In this document: positions 6,831-14,044 of the stretch, piece by piece
Layout: each line of letters starts with the position of its first letter
How positions within the stretch are numbered: position 1 is the stretch's first letter
Origin: Deltaproteobacteria bacterium
GTDB taxonomy: Bacteria; Desulfobacterota; Desulfobacteria; Desulfobacterales; ETH-SRB1
Direction: 5' to 3'
Assembly: GCA_019314185.1 (NCBI GenBank)
Contig: JAFCZU010000037.1
Coordinates: forward strand, 1 to 17,986
Length of the DNA stretch: 17,986 bases
The notes under the pieces: generated by a model
The model's input: the letters and a program-made list of their open reading frames with translations, nothing else
Told to the model about the DNA's origin: nothing
Databases searched by the model: none
Position numbers and translations under genes: made by a program

Positions 6831-8105
6831 ATGTCGAATGTTTTTGAAAAGGCTCTTGATATAGGCCGTCCACCAAACGTTGTAAAACTGTTTCCAAATT
6901 CAAAAGCATTGTTAGTTAGCGGAAAATTTATTGACAGGGGGATGATTGCAAAGGGTAATGCCATGACTATCGCGGCTAATGGCAGAAACATATTCGTAAT
7001 ACGCGGAGCTTTGCTGGCTGCCCAAAAGGCAAATGCAGCTATTATAATTGAAATAGCAAGGTCAGAAGGCGGCGCCAACGCCTATTGCGCTGTAAATTAC
7101 TGGAATATTGCCAGGATAGTTGATGGGTTATGCAATGAAATGGGTATTACAATTCCGGTTGCAATACATGCAGATCATTATGGCATCAAAAAAGAAGAGG
7201 ATATTGACGGTGCAAAGATAGAAATTCCAACCCTGTTTGAGGCAGGCATGACATCAATTGCCATAGATGCGTCACATATGCCGGATGACAAGAATTTACT
7301 TGCCAACCTGGCTTTAAATCCTTTCGTTCCTGATTGGGCGGGTCTTGAAACCGAAGTCGGTGAAATTAAAGGCAAATCAGGGCTCTCCACAGTAGAAGAG
7401 GCTCTGTTTCTCATTCAGGGTCTGAATGCTCACAACATCTTTCCTGACTGGATAGCATTAAACAACGGCACTACACATGGCATAGAGAAAAGTTCTCAGG
7501 GAATACAGATACCTTTAACATCTGAAATCCATAAAGCTCTGGCAAAATACAAAGTTTCAGGCGCTCAGCATGGCACATCAGGAAACAGTTCCGACAGGTT
7601 GATAGAAATTGCTTCTAAAACAAGAACTACCAAGGCTAATGTTGCAACAGCGCTTCAGATGATCTCGTGGGGTCTTGAGGTTAACGATTACGGAAATGCC
7701 ATGCTTGATGATAACGGCGACTTTATCAAGATAAAAGATGAAGGTGTAACAGAATTGATGTGGACGGAAATAACGGCATATGCCAAGTCAAAAGAAATAA
7801 AAGGCGGAAACTATAAGAAACTCAATCTTCCATTTGAAAACAAGCTGTTAGGGCAACCAAAAGATATCAGGGAAAGAATGGCCGAAAGAGTTGAAAAATT
7901 TATCTACAACATCCTTGTAAATGTATTTAATGCAAAGGATACCGCGCCGCTTGTTATTGAGGCTATTCTCGAAACAGGCACATATAATCCCGGGCCAAAA
8001 GCAGAAAGGATTGAAGAGCAGGATGAATGGACTCCTGAAAAAATAGCTAAACGGGCAGCATCAATATCATCCGACAAGGGTGTTAAGGGAGATTTTGACG
8101 ATTAA
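6831..8105 (+). CDS. fba: Class II fructose-bisphosphate aldolase (long variant)
   Basis: A 424-aa zinc-dependent class II aldolase, interconverting fructose 1,6-bisphosphate with DHAP and glyceraldehyde 3-phosphate in glycolysis and gluconeogenesis. Zinc and catalytic blocks are IHADH (112-116), the ETEVGEI block (173-179) with the acidic ligand, NNGTTHG (211-217, His ligand) and SGAQHGTSGN (243-252, His ligand and phosphate loop). At 424 residues it is longer than the common 280-360 aa enzymes. It has an extended C-terminus after about residue 340 and non-canonical loops (KGKSG in place of GGxEDG), so a related ketose-bisphosphate substrate is possible. The ribosome site AGGAGG is 7 bases before the ATG. 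A palindromic element follows the stop directly. Confidence 0.82.
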   Translation: MSNVFEKALDIGRPPNVVKLFPNSKALLVSGKFIDRGMIAKGNAMTIAANGRNIFVIRGALLAAQKANAAIIIEIARSEGGANAYCAVNYWNIARIVDGLCNEMGITIPVAIHADHYGIKKEEDIDGAKIEIPTLFEAGMTSIAIDASHMPDDKNLLANLALNPFVPDWAGLETEVGEIKGKSGLSTVEEALFLIQGLNAHNIFPDWIALNNGTTHGIEKSSQGIQIPLTSEIHKALAKYKVSGAQHGTSGNSSDRLIEIASKTRTTKANVATALQMISWGLEVNDYGNAMLDDNGDFIKIKDEGVTELMWTEITAYAKSKEIKGGNYKKLNLPFENKLLGQPKDIRERMAERVEKFIYNILVNVFNAKDTAPLVIEAILETGTYNPGPKAERIEEQDEWTPEKIAKRAASISSDKGVKGDFDD

Positions 8106-8256
8106 CTTGTGTCCATCCACAAATGGCATCTTTCGGCCCTTGGCGGCGTTCTCGCTTTTTTGCAATCCTCGGAATAGTTACACTATGCCTGCGGTTGCAA
8201 AAACGCTCGAGCCTTGTCAGGAACCAAAATCTACCACTTGTGGATGGACACTAACT
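8103..8256. repeat. Near-palindromic 144-bp element with 5-bp direct repeats, abutting the aldolase stop
   Basis: gtgtccatccacaa at 8109-8122 is matched exactly in reverse complement at 8238-8251. Most of the interior also pairs imperfectly (tttttgcaa with ttgcaaaaa, gcgttctcgc with gctcgagc) around a centre at aatagttacactat. The whole can fold as one long hairpin. The pentamer taact flanks it at 8103-8107 and 8252-8256, and the left copy contains the TAA stop of the aldolase gene. It looks like a small mobile repeat that may now act as a transcription barrier. Confidence 0.65.
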
Positions 8257-8285
8257 ATGCGTGATTTTTTACGAGTTTATTAATT

Positions 8286-8810
8286 ATGCAAAAAAAAGAA
8301 TTTTGCCATTTTTGCGGAAAACAGCTTGTTGAAAAGAAAATTAATGGTAATACCCGCCTTTTCTGTGAGCACTGCAAAAAACCGATTTACGAAAACCCGA
8401 TACCCGCGTCATGTTTAATTGTCATTGATGACAAGGAAAAGGTGCTTCTTGTAAAACGAAACGCTGAGCCCAAAAAAGGTTTCTGGTGTCTTCCAGGCGG
8501 ATTCATGGAGCTTGGCGAAACCCCTGAACAGGCTGCTTTAAGAGAACTTAAGGAAGAAACGGGACTTTCAGGACAAATTGAAATGCTTCTTGGCGTTACA
8601 TCAGACAATAGCTCTCAGTATGATACAGTTCTCATGGTTGGCTATCTAATTAAAAAATATTCGGGCATTCTCGAAGCTGGTGACGACGCATCTGATACAG
8701 CCTGTTTTCATCCTGACGAACTCCCTGAAATCGCATTTGAAAGCCATAAAAAATTTATCAGGATATATTATGCGGCTTATTCGAAAAAGGTGTTAAGTGT
8801 TAGGTGTTAG
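8286..8810 (+). CDS. Nudix hydrolase with N-terminal zinc ribbon
   Basis: A 174-aa protein. Residues 7-30 form a zinc ribbon (CxxC at 7-10, CxxC at 27-30), as in a group of Nudix proteins near NudC and ADP-ribose pyrophosphatases. The Nudix box is complete: GGFMELGETPEQAALRELKE followed by ETGL, fitting G-x5-E-x7-REU-x-EE-x-GU, so metal-dependent cleavage of a nucleoside diphosphate derivative is expected. The substrate cannot be told from sequence. The ribosome site is poor (only GAG near the right distance). The last seven residues (KVLSVRC) are encoded by a 7-bp tandem repeat that crosses the stop codon, so the native end was probably altered. Confidence 0.88.
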   Translation: MQKKEFCHFCGKQLVEKKINGNTRLFCEHCKKPIYENPIPASCLIVIDDKEKVLLVKRNAEPKKGFWCLPGGFMELGETPEQAALRELKEETGLSGQIEMLLGVTSDNSSQYDTVLMVGYLIKKYSGILEAGDDASDTACFHPDELPEIAFESHKKFIRIYYAAYSKKVLSVRC

Positions 8811-8816
8811 GTGGTA
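8789..8816 (+). repeat. Heptamer tandem repeat, four units
   Basis: ggtgtta, agtgtta, ggtgtta, ggtggta in a row, overlapping the last codons and stop of the Nudix gene. Two inverted units (taacacctaacacc) lie at 8970-8983, just past the end of pgi. Confidence 0.7.
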
Positions 8817-8826
8817 AGATTTCTCG

Positions 8827-8888
8827 TTCCCACGCTCCTGCGTGGGAATGCATACCTGCTTTCTCGTTTCCACGCAAGAGCGTAGGAA
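8827..8888. repeat. Two adjacent short palindromes of one family
   Basis: ttcccacgc (8827-8835) and gcgtgggaa (8840-8848) form a perfect 9-bp stem with a TCCT loop. A second, decayed copy follows: tttccacgc (8867-8875) with gcgtaggaa (8880-8888). Both are preceded by the same TCTCG string. They lie between the convergent Nudix and pgi genes and may end transcription from either side, although no T-run follows. Confidence 0.6.
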
Positions 8889-8899
8889 CAAGATCAATG

Positions 8900-8931
8900 T
8901 TGATAAATTCGTAAAAAGTCGAATTCATCAA
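8900..8931. repeat. Hairpin between Nudix gene and pgi
   Basis: ttgataaattcg pairs with cgaattcatcaa (one mismatch) across a taaaaagt loop. The right arm string cgaattcatcaa recurs at about 10993-11004 upstream of glnE, so this is a dispersed repeat. Confidence 0.5.
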
Positions 8932-8986
8932 GTGTTAAGTTAAAGCAATTATCTATTTTATCAAGCTCTTAACACCTAACACCAGC

Positions 8987-10600
8987 TCATTTAAACAACA
9001 TATCAAGATAGAATCTAATTATACTATCCATTCCCTCAAAAGTATGGTCGCTTTTATCATTTTTTGCTGCAATCTCATTTCTAATGCCGGAGGCCATAGT
9101 TTTGCCGAGCTCAACGCCAAACTGGTCAAATGGATTAATATCCCAGATAAAGGCTTCAAAAACAGTTTTAGCTTCATAAAATGCTAAAAGACGTCCAATG
9201 TTTTCAGGCGAAAGATCATTTAAAACAATTGTCGAAGATGGCCTGTTGCCGGAGAAATATTTTGCGTTATCCCTGTCATCCTTTCCAACAGCCAGCGCCA
9301 TGGGCTGAGCAATAAGGTTTGCCCATAGTTCCTGATGGTTTGTGACCCCTTTTGATCTGCATTGAAATTGTTCATACTGTGGTTTGATCACTCCGATAAA
9401 ATCGATGGGAAACGGACGGCCCTGATGAGCCAGTTGAAAAAATGAATGCTGCGCGTTTGTGCCGGGCTCTCCAAATACTATTACACCGGTGGGTTCATTT
9501 AAAATATCCCCTTCCCTTGTAACAGATTTTCCATTGCTTTCCATATATAACTGCTGGATATGAGGCGCCAGCTTATGCAATGGCGCGGCATACGGAATAA
9601 CAGCCTGTTCACGGTATCCAAGAAAACTGTTGTTCCAAACTCCGATAATGGCTGCGACAAGCGGGAGATTCAGATGAACAGGCGCAGACCTTGCGTGATT
9701 ATCCATCTCTTCAGCGCCTTTTAAAAAACGTTCAAACCGATCATATCCAAGATACAAACTAAGCGGCACTCCGCCAACAGCAGAGGTTACGCTGTATCTT
9801 CCACCTATGAAGTCAAACATATGGAATGAGCGTATAACAGGTGTTTTTTTATCATCACCAGGGCTGCCCTTGCTTGTAACAGTTACAAAATGTTTTGCTG
9901 GGTCAAGCCCTTTTTCTTCCATAAAGAAAGAAGCAAGCTTTGCGTTTGCCATTGTCTCCGCAGTTGTATAACTCTTTGAAATAACGATCCAGATGGTGGT
10001 TTCAGGATCAATATATGATATTATTCTCCCAAAATTATGGGTATCTACATTTGACAGATAATCAATTTTAATATCTTTATCAGCATAAGCATGCAATGCG
10101 CTGGAAACAAATTCTGTGCCAAGATATGACCCGCCAATCCCTATAACTACAATGTATTTAAACGGCTTTCCTGTGGATCCTGTTATTTCTCCATTATGAA
10201 CTTTTGAAACAAACCCCTTAATATCCTCCCTGACCTTCCTTATTTCAGGCATTACATCCTTATTATCAACAAGAACAGCATTGTTTGAAAAACTCCTTGA
10301 GGCTGTATGAAGCGCTGCCCTGTTTTCCGTTGTATTTATTTTTTCCCCGCTCGCCATTAAATTAAAGCTTTCCTTTAACTTTCTTGCGCCGGCCAGCTCA
10401 AACAAAAGATACATGGTTTTTTCATCTACTCTCTGGCGGGAAAAATCATAAAAAATTTCAGCGCCTTGCAAAGAAAATTTTTCAAGCCTGTTTTTTTCTT
10501 TAACAAGATATTTCAAATGGTTTTCAGGAAGATCCATTTTGCCTGCCTGTTGCGCCAATTTTTTCCATACAGGAAGATCGCATAGTTTTTGCAGACTCAT
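8987..10600 (-). CDS. pgi: Glucose-6-phosphate isomerase
   Basis: A 537-aa phosphoglucose isomerase converting glucose 6-phosphate and fructose 6-phosphate. Recognised blocks are VVIGIGGSYLGTEF (sugar-phosphate loop), the family signature DFIGGRYSVTSAVG, the ESNGKS block with catalytic residues, and the C-terminal signature FIWDINPFDQFGVELGK. Length is close to the 549-aa E. coli enzyme. I chose ATG 10600 because GGAGG lies five bases before it. The in-frame ATG at 10615 lies upstream of that site and has no site of its own. Its downstream border carries inverted heptamer repeats. With the aldolase it fits an active gluconeogenic and glycolytic route. Confidence 0.95.
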   Translation of the reverse strand: MSLQKLCDLPVWKKLAQQAGKMDLPENHLKYLVKEKNRLEKFSLQGAEIFYDFSRQRVDEKTMYLLFELAGARKLKESFNLMASGEKINTTENRAALHTASRSFSNNAVLVDNKDVMPEIRKVREDIKGFVSKVHNGEITGSTGKPFKYIVVIGIGGSYLGTEFVSSALHAYADKDIKIDYLSNVDTHNFGRIISYIDPETTIWIVISKSYTTAETMANAKLASFFMEEKGLDPAKHFVTVTSKGSPGDDKKTPVIRSFHMFDFIGGRYSVTSAVGGVPLSLYLGYDRFERFLKGAEEMDNHARSAPVHLNLPLVAAIIGVWNNSFLGYREQAVIPYAAPLHKLAPHIQQLYMESNGKSVTREGDILNEPTGVIVFGEPGTNAQHSFFQLAHQGRPFPIDFIGVIKPQYEQFQCRSKGVTNHQELWANLIAQPMALAVGKDDRDNAKYFSGNRPSSTIVLNDLSPENIGRLLAFYEAKTVFEAFIWDINPFDQFGVELGKTMASGIRNEIAAKNDKSDHTFEGMDSIIRFYLDMLFK

Positions 10601-10657
10601 AATGTCCTCCTTCATCTTAAAAAATCAGGTAAGTATCTACCGCCCGCTTCGCTCAAG

Positions 10658-10674
10658 ACGCAAAGATCGCAAAG
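10658..10674 (+). repeat. Short degenerate direct repeat (acgcaaag type)
   Basis: acgcaaag and atcgcaaag stand in tandem between pgi and the small cysteine-rich gene. The same core recurs with 8-bp spacing at 17423-17446 upstream of leuD. Confidence 0.45.
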
Positions 10675-10702
10675 AAAATAAATAGCTATCCTTAAAAAAT
10701 CC

Positions 10703-10888
10703 CTATCTTCTTGAACATGATATTGCTTCAGAAAGAATTGTCTGAATTTTATCCAACATTTTGCAATTGTCCGCACACTTAGGGTAGCTGTTTCTCAACT
10801 TGCATTCTTTGCACGGACTTTTTGTCAGATATCCTACTTCAAAATCAAATTTGAATTTATAATAACTGTTTTTTGCTGGAAATTTCAT
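10703..10888 (-). CDS. Small cysteine-rich protein, 61 aa
   Basis: A 61-codon gene with a strong ribosome site (GGAGG four bases before the ATG), which argues that it is real. The middle has a CxxC (26, 29), then Cys38 and Cys42, giving the pattern C-x2-C-x8-C-x3-C set among basic residues, with a fifth Cys at 58. This looks like a small zinc-binding fold. The first 20 residues are aromatic and basic (FPAKNSYYKFKFDFEVGY). I do not know a named family. It lies 102 bp upstream of pgi on the same strand but is separated from it by repeat sequence. Confidence 0.65.
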   Translation of the reverse strand: MKFPAKNSYYKFKFDFEVGYLTKSPCKECKLRNSYPKCADNCKMLDKIQTILSEAISCSRR

Positions 10889-11095
10889 AATTCCTCCAAG
10901 CCTCCAAATTTAATTTAATAATTATCATACGCTTTTAAATATAACAAGACTCACCGCTTATAACTACTACGAATTAAATTCGTGATTTTTTGCGAATTCA
11001 TCAAATAAGACAGTTTTCATGCTAAAAGCATTGATTTTCAAGAAAGAATATTTTATTTTACCACCTGACAATTCCAAAGACTTTAAAAAACCAGC

Positions 11096-11123
11096 AACCG
11101 TGAACTGTAAACCGTGAACCGTT
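11096..11123 (+). repeat. Heptamer tandem repeat upstream of glnE, four units
   Basis: aaccgtg, aactgta, aaccgtg, aaccgtt in tandem, ending 12 bp before the glnE start codon. An inverted, slightly broken copy covers the last codons of glnD (16639-16667), so the two repeats bracket the glnE-glnD pair. Confidence 0.65.
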
Positions 11124-11135
11124 ACATTAATCCAA

Positions 11136-14030
11136 ATGAAATTAACATATAACCTTCCTGAACTACTATCCGGCGATTTTAATAACAGATGGAAGGACTT
11201 CTGTTTATCAGCAAAAAGCTCAAACATAACCCCTTCATATAATTCTGAGATGCTTGCTGCATTAAAGCAGGTCTTTGCCTTTAGCGATTTTGCCGCAAGA
11301 ACCTGCATCCATCATCCGGATATTCTTGACAATCTGATTAAAAGCAACGATCTCCAACAAAGATATATTCCGGATAATTATAACAACAGGCTGAAGAAGC
11401 TGCTTCCTTCCAGCGGCTCTATATATACTCTGCCTGAAATGCAGCATATACTTCGTCTGTTCCGTCTTCGTGAAATGGTTCGAATTGCCTGGCGCGATCT
11501 TACAGGCTGGGCTGATCTCGATGAAACCATGGCAGATCTTTCAACCTTTGCCGATTCATGTATAAAGCATACGCTTTTACTTCTTCATGAGAAGTTATGT
11601 CAGGAATACGGAACCCCCACCGGAATCAGCGGCGCTCCTCAATATCTTGTGGTTATAGGAATGGGAAAGCTTGGTGCATGTGAACTTAATTTTTCTTCTG
11701 ATATTGATCTGATTTTTGCCTTTCCCGAAGCAGGAAAAACAAAAGGAAAATCAAAATCTATAAGTAATGAAGATTTTTTTATGCGTCTTGGCCGGAACCT
11801 TTTAAATGTAATCGGAACAACAACTTCAGACGGGCTTGTGTTCAGGATGGACATGCGCCTTAGACCCTATGGCGAAAGCGGGCCTTTGGTTATGAATTTC
11901 GATAACATCGAATCATATTATCAGAGACAGGGACGTGAATGGGAGCGTTATGCCTGGATAAAAGCAAGAATCATTGCCGATGACAATAACACCGGCAGCA
12001 GACTTCTAAAAATCCTTAAACCCTTTGTTTATCGTAGATACCTGGATTTTGGGGTCTTTGATTCCCTGAGAAATATGAAACAAAAAATCCATATTGAAGC
12101 GCATCGTAAGGGTCTGAAAAATAGCATTAAACTTGGCCCGGGAGGAATTCGTGAAATAGAATTCTTCGGCCAGATATTCCAGTTAATCCGGGGCGGTGTA
12201 ACACCTGCTCTTCAGAAGCAGAGTATTCAAAAGACACTAACTGTTCTTTCACAGAAAAAATATATTCATAAAAATGTTTGTGATGAACTTATAAAAGCAT
12301 ACAGGTTTTTGCGAAACACCGAACATCGCCTGCAGGAATTTTCAGACCAGCAGACCCACCGACTTCCTTCAGACCTGACTGGGAAAATACGGCTCGCGGC
12401 TTCAATGGGTTTTAGAAACTGGGAGTCCTTTGCAAAAAATCTTAAAAATCACATGGATGCTGTTCATTATCATTTCGACGCATTGCTGAGTACAAAGGAT
12501 GCAGAAATCCGGACAGATTCAGCAGACAAAAAACTTACCGGATTACAGAGCGTCTGGCTGAATCTTGTGGAAAAAGAAAAAGCAGGACAAATTCTTTTTG
12601 CTGCCGGATTTGACATTGCTGACAGAGTGTTCAATCTGCTTGATAATCTTCGCAATGATCAGCACACACAAAAGCTGAGTATAGAAGGCCGAAAACGCCT
12701 CGATAAACTCATGCCGTTTGTTTTAAAAGAAGTTGGCAAATCTGAGCATCCTCACACTGTGCTGAGCCGCATAATAGATTTAATAAAAACCATTGAAAGA
12801 CGAACCTGCTATATAGCTCTTCTTCTCGAGAATCCAAGCGCCCTTACACATCTAATAAATTTATCAAACGCCAGTCCATGGATTGTGTCTTTTCTGTCTC
12901 ACCATCCTGTGCTTTTAGATGAATTGCTTGATCCCCGCACTCTTTATTCTCCACCTGACAAGAATGAGCTTGAAAAGGAAGTACGCAAAAAGCTTGATGT
13001 AATCCAACCTGAAGATCTTGAATATCAAATACAGGAATTGTGCATTTTCAAACAAATTAACATGCTGCGTGTAGGAGCCGCTGATGTCACCGGCTCCATA
13101 AAGCTGATGAAAACCAGCGATCATCTTACCGAACTTGCCGAAACAATAGTGGATAAAGTTCTTGAATTAGCCTGGAACCATCTAATTAAAAAATACGGAA
13201 TACCTGACTGCGAAATAGATGGGGAAAAAATCGACAGGGGATTCGTTGTTATTGCCTACGGAAAGCTTGGAGGAATTGAACTTGGATATGGAAGTGACCT
13301 TGATCTGGTTTTTCTACACGCTGGAACCAGAGGACAAACCCATGACGGCATACGCCCTCTTGACAACTCACAGTTTTTCGCGCGTCTTGGACAGAGAATT
13401 ATACATATACTGACAGCCCATACACCTGCAGGAGCGCTATATGAAACCGATACAAGACTGCGCCCCAGCGGAAGTTCGGGTATTCTGGTCACTCATATTG
13501 AAGCATTCAGAGATTACCAGGTAAACAAGGCATGGACATGGGAACATCAGGCTCTTGTGAGAGCAAGAGCGATAAGTGGAAATATTTACCTGGCAAAATA
13601 TTTTGAGCAGATAAGAAAAGATACAATTGCTCGCCCGAGAATACAGGCCAAACTTAAAAAAGAGAGCTGTGACATGCGCGAACGCATGCGTAAAAAATAC
13701 TTTAAACCTATGGCGGAATCGTTTGACCTTAAACAGGATACAGGCGGGATTGTTGATATTGAATTCATGGTACAATACCTCGTGCTTTTAAACTCTTATA
13801 AACATAACGAACTGTTAAAATGGACCGACAATGTACGTCTTCTTCAAACTCTGGCAGAAACAGGGGTTATTAACAAACATACAGCTCATCTTCTCAAGGA
13901 TGCATACTTGAACTACAGAAAAGCGGTTCACAGCCTGAGCCTTCAGAAAAAACCCGCCATAGTACCTGAAAATCAATTTCATGATCTGCGAAAACAAACA
14001 AGAAAGATCTGGAAGGAATTGATGAATTGA
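11136..14030 (+). CDS. glnE: Glutamine synthetase adenylyltransferase/adenylyl-removing enzyme
   Basis: A 964-aa bifunctional enzyme that adenylylates and deadenylylates glutamine synthetase in response to PII and glutamine. Both halves carry a nucleotidyltransferase core. The N-terminal (adenylyl-removing) site reads GMGKLGACELNFSSDIDL at 175-192. The C-terminal (adenylylating) site reads YGKLGGIELGYGSDLDL near 707-723, each with its D-x-D pair. Downstream helpers RMDMRLRPYGESGPLV and DTRLRPSGSSG are typical of the family. Length is slightly above E. coli (946 aa). No clear ribosome site precedes ATG 11136, where a tandem repeat occupies the leader, so the start is less sure than the gene. 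The end meets glnD across the sequence TTGA. Confidence 0.95.
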   Translation: MKLTYNLPELLSGDFNNRWKDFCLSAKSSNITPSYNSEMLAALKQVFAFSDFAARTCIHHPDILDNLIKSNDLQQRYIPDNYNNRLKKLLPSSGSIYTLPEMQHILRLFRLREMVRIAWRDLTGWADLDETMADLSTFADSCIKHTLLLLHEKLCQEYGTPTGISGAPQYLVVIGMGKLGACELNFSSDIDLIFAFPEAGKTKGKSKSISNEDFFMRLGRNLLNVIGTTTSDGLVFRMDMRLRPYGESGPLVMNFDNIESYYQRQGREWERYAWIKARIIADDNNTGSRLLKILKPFVYRRYLDFGVFDSLRNMKQKIHIEAHRKGLKNSIKLGPGGIREIEFFGQIFQLIRGGVTPALQKQSIQKTLTVLSQKKYIHKNVCDELIKAYRFLRNTEHRLQEFSDQQTHRLPSDLTGKIRLAASMGFRNWESFAKNLKNHMDAVHYHFDALLSTKDAEIRTDSADKKLTGLQSVWLNLVEKEKAGQILFAAGFDIADRVFNLLDNLRNDQHTQKLSIEGRKRLDKLMPFVLKEVGKSEHPHTVLSRIIDLIKTIERRTCYIALLLENPSALTHLINLSNASPWIVSFLSHHPVLLDELLDPRTLYSPPDKNELEKEVRKKLDVIQPEDLEYQIQELCIFKQINMLRVGAADVTGSIKLMKTSDHLTELAETIVDKVLELAWNHLIKKYGIPDCEIDGEKIDRGFVVIAYGKLGGIELGYGSDLDLVFLHAGTRGQTHDGIRPLDNSQFFARLGQRIIHILTAHTPAGALYETDTRLRPSGSSGILVTHIEAFRDYQVNKAWTWEHQALVRARAISGNIYLAKYFEQIRKDTIARPRIQAKLKKESCDMRERMRKKYFKPMAESFDLKQDTGGIVDIEFMVQYLVLLNSYKHNELLKWTDNVRLLQTLAETGVINKHTAHLLKDAYLNYRKAVHSLSLQKKPAIVPENQFHDLRKQTRKIWKELMN

Positions 14031-14039
14031 GGAATTGTC
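14016..14039 (+). repeat. Octamer tandem repeat at the glnE/glnD junction
   Basis: gaattgat, gaattgag, gaattgtc follow each other and span the glnE stop and the possible glnD start. Copies of the gaattgag core in the opposite orientation sit upstream of leuD (17397-17424). Confidence 0.55.
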
Positions 14040-14044
14040 AAAAC

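Noticed and set aside
10601..10615. Upstream ATG as the start of pgi
   Set aside because: This ATG lies upstream of the GGAGG that serves the ATG at 10600, and it has no ribosome site of its own.
13256..13492. Minus-strand ORF of 78 codons inside glnE
   Set aside because: It is antisense to a conserved catalytic block of glnE, with no ribosome site and no family match.
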